Source: Actinomycetes bacterium (GTDB lineage Bacteria > Actinomycetota > Actinomycetes > Propionibacteriales > Propionibacteriaceae). From it: a stretch of 16,864 bases of DNA. The DNA lies in assembly GCA_023442485.1 (NCBI GenBank), contig JAEZZG010000069.1, forward strand, positions 1 to 16,864, in the 5' to 3' direction. Every line of letters starts with the position of its first letter. Position 1 is the stretch's first letter. A program made the translations under genes and the position numbers. The notes under the pieces were generated by a model, which did no database searches, was not told the origin of the DNA, and saw only the letters and a list, made by a program, of their open reading frames with translations. Below, one piece after another: positions 12,868 to 16,864 of the stretch.

Positions 12868-15389
12868 GGGTTTCAGTATCGTGGCTGCGTGAACTTGTCG
12901 ATTTGGACGGTGTGGAGACGAGCGAGATCGCGCAGCGACTCACCAAGGCTGGCCTCCAGGTAGAAAAGATCGACGACTTGGCCGGTGAACTGACTGGGCC
13001 GATCGTTGTCGGCAAGGTGGTCAGCTTCACAGAGGAGAAGCAGAAGAACGGCAAGACCATTCGTTGGTGCGTAGTTGACGTCGGTGATGAACTCAACGTC
13101 TCTGATGCCAACCCTGAGATTACCGACGGGCGCGGGATCATCTGTGGCGCATTGAACTTCCGCGAGGGCGACTTCGTTGTGGTCTCCCTGCCTGGGGCAG
13201 TCCTGCCTGGGGGATTCGAGATTTCTTCCCGCAAGACCTACGGGCATTTCTCCGACGGCATGATTTGTGCAGCCGACGAGTTGGGAATCGGTGAAGATCA
13301 TTCGGGAATCATGATTCTGCCGCCGCAGGTGGACGGACGTGACCTAATCCTCGGTGAGGACGCACTCGGCGTACTCGGGCTCAAAGACGAGGTCTTAGAG
13401 ATCGACGTCACTCCAGATATGGGTTACTGCTTGTCGATGCGTGGTATCGCCCGCGAGACGGCTCAGGCTTTCGGGGTGAAATTCAACGACCCCTTCGACA
13501 TCGACCTGCCCGACGCCTGTGCTGACGGTTTCCCGGTCAGTCTAGAAACCGATAAGTGTTCCAATTTCGTTGCGTTGACGGTTCGCGGCGTCAATCGCGA
13601 GGCGCAATCCCCGCAGTGGATGGTTTCGCGTCTGCGCGCGGCCGGGATTCGCTCGATCTCCTTACCTGTGGACATCACCAACTATGTGATGATCGAAACC
13701 GGTCAACCCTTGCATGGATATGACTTGGACCGCCTGTGTGGGCGTATCGTCGTGCGTCAGGCCAAGGCAGGGGAGACCCTGGTCACTCTCGATGATACTC
13801 AGCGCACCTTAGCTGACGAGGACATCCTGATCACCGATGAGTCCGGCCCGATCGGCTTGGCAGGTGTGATGGGTGGGATGACCACCGAGCTGACTGAATC
13901 GACGGCCAACGTCTTGATTGAGGCCGCACACTTTGATTCGGTGTCGATCTCTCGGACCTTCCGCAGGCACAAGTTGCCTTCCGAGTCGTCTAAGCGGTTT
14001 GAGCGAGGCGTGGATCCGCAGGTGACTTTCGCGGCTGCACGTCGCGCCGCCCAACTCTTTGAGCAGCTTGCCGGCGCCACCTTCGCTGCCGACGAAGTGA
14101 CCGTGGCTGGTGGTGAACCAGGTGGTGCCATGGCTTCGCGCCAGATCGCCATTGATGAGGACCTTCCGTCAAGGATTCTCGGCTGTGAGGTATCCGCTGA
14201 CGAGGTGGTCGCTATCTTCACCGCATCGGGAATGAGGGTTTCGCGTCAGGATGGAAGGCTCACCATTATTCCGCCATCGTGGCGTCACGATCTCGTCGAT
14301 CCCTATGACTATGTTGAGGAGGTCGGACGCAAAATTGGGTTCGATCGGATTCCTTCGACGCTCCCCGTGGCCCCGGCAGGACGCGGCTTGACCAAGCCGC
14401 AGCGGCTGCGCAGGTCGGTCCTGCGCGCCCTCGCCGACGCTGGCTTCGTGGAAGTGATCACGCTGCCCTTCCTCGGCGAGGCGGAGCTGAACCAGTGCCA
14501 GCTTGGCGAGACCGACCTGCGCCGCCGGGTCGTTGCGCTGGCCAACCCGCTTTCCGATGCTCAGCCGTTCTTGCGCACGACCCTCCTGCCGGGCCTTTTC
14601 GCGGCGGTGACCCGCAATACCTCGCGAAGCCAATCCGACCTGTCGTTGATGGAGTGCGGCCTGGTATTCCATGCCCGTGATCACCGAGCCGCCCCTGTGC
14701 CTGGGGTGCAGAACCGCCCCACTGAGGCGGAGCTCGCCCAGATTGAGGCAGCCCTCCCTGAACAGCCTCGGATGCTCTCGGCTGTGCTTTGCGGCAATTG
14801 GCGTCCGGCAGATTGGCGTGGACCTGCCTTCCCCGTCGATTGGACTCACGCGGTCATGTTCGCCGAGACGGTAGCTGAGGTTTCCGGTGTTGAGCTGACC
14901 AGGCGTGCCGCCGCGATTGAGCCCTGGCACCCTGGCCGATGCGCTGAGCTGTTGGTGGGAGAGTCGGTTGTCGGTGTTGCAGGGGAGTTGCATCCTCAGG
15001 TGTGCAAGAGCTTCGGATTGCCGGCTCGAACCTGTGCGGTGGAGTTGAATCTCGACCTAATCATCGAGATGGCTCCTGACAACGGCGAGATTCGATCCTT
15101 GTCTCCTTTCCCGATGACGAAGGAAGATGTGGCTCTCGTAGTTGATGCCGACACCCCCGCCGAAAGCGTTGCACAAGCGTTGCGTGAAGGTTGCGGCAGT
15201 CTTCTGGAGACGGTGTCGCTCTTCGATGTCTATGAATCTGATCAGCTTGGCGCAGGCAAGAAGTCGTTAGCTTTCAGTCTGGGGTTCCGCGCCAGTGATC
15301 GAACCTTAGAGGAAGCCGAAGCGATGGCGGCTTTGGACCAAGGGGTGGCTCTGGCCGCCGAGCGCTTCGGCGCGACTCGTCGGGCCTAG
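12864..15389 (+). CDS. pheT: Phenylalanyl-tRNA synthetase beta subunit
   Basis: The partner of PheS: positions tRNA-Phe and edits mischarged Tyr-tRNA-Phe. It has 841 residues with the standard domains: an N-terminal helix domain (MRVSVSWLRELVDL), an EMAP-II-like tRNA-binding OB fold (about 45-155), B3/B4 editing domain (about 210-385, with ESSKRFERGVDP at its end), B5 (about 410-480), a pseudo-catalytic core, and a C-terminal ferredoxin-like anticodon-binding domain (from about 745, starting SPFPMTKEDVALVVD). The start ATG 12864 overlaps the pheS stop (ATGA), with GGGAGAGG just upstream, so the subunits are translationally coupled. It is the last gene of the infC-pheT cluster; a strong hairpin follows its stop. 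Confidence 0.97.
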   Translation: MRVSVSWLRELVDLDGVETSEIAQRLTKAGLQVEKIDDLAGELTGPIVVGKVVSFTEEKQKNGKTIRWCVVDVGDELNVSDANPEITDGRGIICGALNFREGDFVVVSLPGAVLPGGFEISSRKTYGHFSDGMICAADELGIGEDHSGIMILPPQVDGRDLILGEDALGVLGLKDEVLEIDVTPDMGYCLSMRGIARETAQAFGVKFNDPFDIDLPDACADGFPVSLETDKCSNFVALTVRGVNREAQSPQWMVSRLRAAGIRSISLPVDITNYVMIETGQPLHGYDLDRLCGRIVVRQAKAGETLVTLDDTQRTLADEDILITDESGPIGLAGVMGGMTTELTESTANVLIEAAHFDSVSISRTFRRHKLPSESSKRFERGVDPQVTFAAARRAAQLFEQLAGATFAADEVTVAGGEPGGAMASRQIAIDEDLPSRILGCEVSADEVVAIFTASGMRVSRQDGRLTIIPPSWRHDLVDPYDYVEEVGRKIGFDRIPSTLPVAPAGRGLTKPQRLRRSVLRALADAGFVEVITLPFLGEAELNQCQLGETDLRRRVVALANPLSDAQPFLRTTLLPGLFAAVTRNTSRSQSDLSLMECGLVFHARDHRAAPVPGVQNRPTEAELAQIEAALPEQPRMLSAVLCGNWRPADWRGPAFPVDWTHAVMFAETVAEVSGVELTRRAAAIEPWHPGRCAELLVGESVVGVAGELHPQVCKSFGLPARTCAVELNLDLIIEMAPDNGEIRSLSPFPMTKEDVALVVDADTPAESVAQALREGCGSLLETVSLFDVYESDQLGAGKKSLAFSLGFRASDRTLEEAEAMAALDQGVALAAERFGATRRA

Positions 15390-15401
15390 CGGTTCTTGGG
15401 T

Positions 15402-15433
15402 GAGGTGCCTCGGGTTCGTCGCTGAGGCACCTC
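15402..15433 (+). terminator. Hairpin terminator after pheT
   Basis: GAGGTGCCTC (15402-15411) and GAGGCACCTC (15424-15433) make a perfect 10-bp stem with a 12-base loop, 12 bases after the pheT stop. A second small hairpin, CTGAGG/CCTCAG (15435-15440 with 15447-15452), follows at once. There is no T run, so termination may need the C-rich region downstream. Confidence 0.6.
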
Positions 15434-15492
15434 CCTGAGGTATCTCCCTCAGCTATTTCCTGAGGTCATCTCGAGGCCAATCTTGGAAGGGT

Positions 15493-15535
15493 GGTGGCTC
15501 GTCCCGGCGCATTCTCGGAGGGGGTGGCTCGTCCC
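15493..15535 (+). repeat. 13-bp direct repeat GGTGGCTCGTCCC, two copies
   Basis: GGTGGCTCGTCCC occurs at 15493-15505 and again at 15523-15535, exactly 30 bp apart, between the pheT hairpin and the C-rich tract. The role is unknown. It may be a duplicated remnant or a binding site; the copies are identical over 13 bases. Confidence 0.5.
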
Positions 15536-15540
15536 ACCCG

Positions 15541-15760
15541 TCGACAAACTCCTTCTCCACCAGTCTCACCCATCCTTATCCCGCCCCAACCCACCAACGT
15601 ACTTAACTCACCTAAGCAGTCCACCTCCCAATCCACACCACCCCTACCAATCCTCGCCCCGCACTTAACCAGTCCACCACCCAACCATCGCCACCCACTA
15701 CCCAACCCACCTCACATCCACCAACCCACCAATCCCCCCTGGCCCAACCCCACCCTTTTG
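15541..15760 (+). terminator. 220-nt C-rich, G-poor tract (candidate Rho utilisation region)
   Basis: By hand count 116 C and only 13 G in 220 nt, made of CCCACC, CCAACC and similar units, with AACCCACC at 15588, 15704 and 15723. As RNA it would be nearly unstructured and C-rich, the hallmark of Rho-binding (rut) regions, and it lies directly after pheT and its hairpin. It ends just upstream of the argC control region. The open frames crossing it are low-complexity and not believable genes. Confidence 0.45.
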
Positions 15761-15791
15761 ATAAATATGCGATAAGATGCATAATTATGCA
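15758..15791 (+). promoter_or_regulatory. Paired ArgR (ARG box) operators over the argC start
   Basis: TGCATAATTATGCA at 15778-15791 is a perfect 14-bp palindrome of ARG-box type. TTGATAAATATGCG at 15758-15771 matches it at 10 of 14 positions. The centres are 20 bp apart, the side-by-side arrangement bound by ArgR hexamers in known arginine operons. The -10 candidate TAAGAT (15773-15778) lies between the boxes, and the downstream box covers the first argC codon, so arginine-bound ArgR would block the promoter. Confidence 0.75.
15773..15778 (+). promoter_or_regulatory. Candidate -10 element of argC, leaderless start
   Basis: TAAGAT is a good -10 hexamer. Transcription 6-9 bases downstream would begin at or next to ATG 15787. 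No ribosome site precedes argC, which agrees with a leaderless mRNA, common in actinobacteria. No good -35 is seen. Confidence 0.45.
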
Positions 15792-16824
15792 CATGACTTT
15801 TCGTGTTGCAGTGGCCGGGTGTACTGGTTACGCCGGTGGTGAGGTGATTCGTCTTCTCCTAGGTCACCCCGACGTCGAGGTGGTTACGTTAACCGCCGGA
15901 TCTAACGCGGGTGCTCGCTTCGGTGATCTTCAACCACACCTGATCCCGTTGGCCGACCAGATTGTGGCCGAGACCTCCGCCGAGACCCTCCACGGTCATG
16001 ACGTGGTATTCCTAGCCCTTCCCCATGGCGCATCTGCAGCTCTCGCGGCCGAACTTGGCGAAGAAACCTTGGTGATCGATTGTGGAGCCGATCACCGGCT
16101 CAAGGATCCAGCACAGTGGGAAGCCTTCTATCACAGTGACCACGCTGGCACCTGGCCCTATGGCCTCCCCGAGATGCCCGGCCATCGCGAACAGCTTGCC
16201 TGCACCTCTCGGATCGCGGTCCCAGGTTGCTATGTCACCACCGTGACCTTGGGTTTGCTCCCAGCCTTGATTGATGGGGTGGTCAGCGGCCAAGACGTTG
16301 TCGTCACTGCAGCCTCGGGAACCTCTGGAGCAGGGAAGGGGGCAAAGCCCCATCTACTCGGCTCTGAAACTGCTGGTTCCATGAGTGCATACGGTGTTGG
16401 CGGCGTCCACCGTCACATCCCCGAGATACTGCAGAACTTCCGCGAACTGGGGGCAGTCGATCCGACTTTGTCTTTCACCCCGATGCTTGCGCCCATGCCT
16501 CGAGGAATCATCGCCGCGATTACCGCACCGATCGATTCGTCAATCAGCCTCGACGATGTGCGGCAATGCTACGCGAGACACTACGATCCAGAGCCTTTTG
16601 TCCATCTTCTCCCTGACGGTATCTGGCCGCAATCGCAATCTGTGTTGGGGTCAAATGGGTGCCTGATTCAAGTGGCCGTGGATCGTGGGGCTGGACGCCT
16701 CACCGTCATTTCCACCCTGGATAACTTGACGAAGGGGACTGCCGGAGGAGCGATTCAGTCCATGAACATCGCCCTTGGTCTCGATGAAACGAGTGGTTTA
16801 TCTGTGATTGGAGTAGCTCCGTGA
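15787..16824 (+). CDS. argC: N-acetyl-gamma-glutamyl-phosphate reductase
   Basis: The third step of arginine synthesis: NADPH-dependent reduction of N-acetylglutamyl phosphate to the semialdehyde. It has 345 residues (343 if ATG 15793 is used), the usual size. The N-terminal Rossmann motif is GCTGYAGGEVIRLL (11-24). The catalytic cysteine is C148 in VPGCYVT, with the likely catalytic histidine in GVGGVHRHIPEI (about 214-224). The TSGAGK segment (189-194) belongs to the substrate/NADP site. There is no ribosome site; the start lies inside an ARG box and beside the -10 element, so a leaderless, ArgR-repressed mRNA is likely. The stop TGA overlaps a GTG of the next gene (GTGA), the usual start of an argCJBD operon. 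Complete, with no defects seen. Confidence 0.97.
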   Translation: MHMTFRVAVAGCTGYAGGEVIRLLLGHPDVEVVTLTAGSNAGARFGDLQPHLIPLADQIVAETSAETLHGHDVVFLALPHGASAALAAELGEETLVIDCGADHRLKDPAQWEAFYHSDHAGTWPYGLPEMPGHREQLACTSRIAVPGCYVTTVTLGLLPALIDGVVSGQDVVVTAASGTSGAGKGAKPHLLGSETAGSMSAYGVGGVHRHIPEILQNFRELGAVDPTLSFTPMLAPMPRGIIAAITAPIDSSISLDDVRQCYARHYDPEPFVHLLPDGIWPQSQSVLGSNGCLIQVAVDRGAGRLTVISTLDNLTKGTAGGAIQSMNIALGLDETSGLSVIGVAP

Positions 16825-16864
16825 CGACGAAGAAATGCCAAGTGGTCAGCCTTGCCCCCCCCCC
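16821..16864 (+). CDS. Start of next arginine gene (probably argJ), cut by window end
   Basis: GTG at 16821 overlaps the argC stop as GTGA, with GGAG at 16810-16813 a few bases upstream. The frame stays open to the edge (MTTKKCQVVSLAPPPP when read through the final C run). In most argC operons the next gene is argJ (ornithine acetyltransferase), but the visible residues are too few and not typical enough to prove it. The last ten bases are all C, which may mark a contig end or a slippage-prone tract. Confidence 0.4.
   Translation, partial: MTTKKCQVVSLAPP

Noticed and set aside
14169..14993. 274-codon minus-strand frame inside pheT
   Set aside because: Shadow of pheT, which is intact and fully recognisable.
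15491..15535. T-box-like strings (GGGTGG ... CGTCCC) downstream of pheT
   Set aside because: The invariant ACCGCG-type core and a specifier stem are lacking, it lies after an aminoacyl-tRNA synthetase gene rather than before one, and the strings are simply the two copies of a direct repeat.
15466..15794. Open frames of 60-94 codons on both strands in the C-rich tract
   Set aside because: Proline/threonine or glycine/tryptophan low-complexity products dictated by base composition, without ribosome sites.
1..16864. CRISPR arrays, phage genes, toxin-antitoxin pairs or a novel defence cluster
   Set aside because: No regularly spaced repeats of the needed length, and apart from the left 780 bases all genes belong to known housekeeping families or a single unknown membrane protein.

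Overview
The window reads as chromosome of a high-GC Gram-positive bacterium (Actinomycetota). The order infC-rpmI-rplT-SpoU methyltransferase-pheS-pheT-argC, the adjacent hisE-hisG pair, a PheS with a four-cysteine insert and an IF3 that starts on AUC all fit that phylum. A moderate GC content and the mix of neighbours suggest something near the Propionibacteriaceae, but that placement is inference and no species is claimed.

Layout. (1) 1-780 is accessory DNA: the 3' end of an IS3-family transposase, its right terminal repeat, a 42-codon tail of a membrane protein interrupted by the IS, an ATGA-coupled small helix-turn-helix (AlpA/excisionase-like) gene, three TTTGAT repeats at 11-bp spacing, and an imperfect copy of the tRNA 3' end. 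It abuts tRNA-Leu(GAG) at 779-864 (minus), so it looks like the eroded edge of a tRNA-integrating element. (2) 1181-2560: M20-family metallopeptidase (+). (3) 2605-6824, all minus: ftsH, then uppP, then an aldo/keto reductase. ftsH encodes a membrane AAA+ protease with an unusual pore residue. A C-rich, G-poor transcript tract follows uppP. (4) 7027-8217: hisE and hisG (+), steps 2 and 1 of histidine synthesis. (5) 8387-8905: a three-helix membrane protein of unknown role (-). (6) 8980-15389: the translation cluster. A TATAAT promoter and a roughly 190-nt leader with an intrinsic terminator and a competing pairing precede infC, which starts on AUC. Then come rpmI, rplT, a SpoU methyltransferase with a long insertion, and pheS/pheT overlapping by ATGA. 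(7) 15390-16864: a strong hairpin and a 220-nt C-rich, G-poor tract (candidate Rho-dependent termination), then an arginine operon start. Two ArgR-type boxes 20 bp apart span the -10 region and the start codon of argC, which seems leaderless. The next gene (probably argJ) starts in the argC stop and runs into a C10 tract at the window edge.

Most of the window is ordinary housekeeping sequence. I do not see a wholly new multi-gene system. The parts most worth checking are regulatory: the infC leader switch with its AUC start, the tRNA-Leu element edge with helically phased repeats, the paired ArgR boxes, and the C-rich operon ends.
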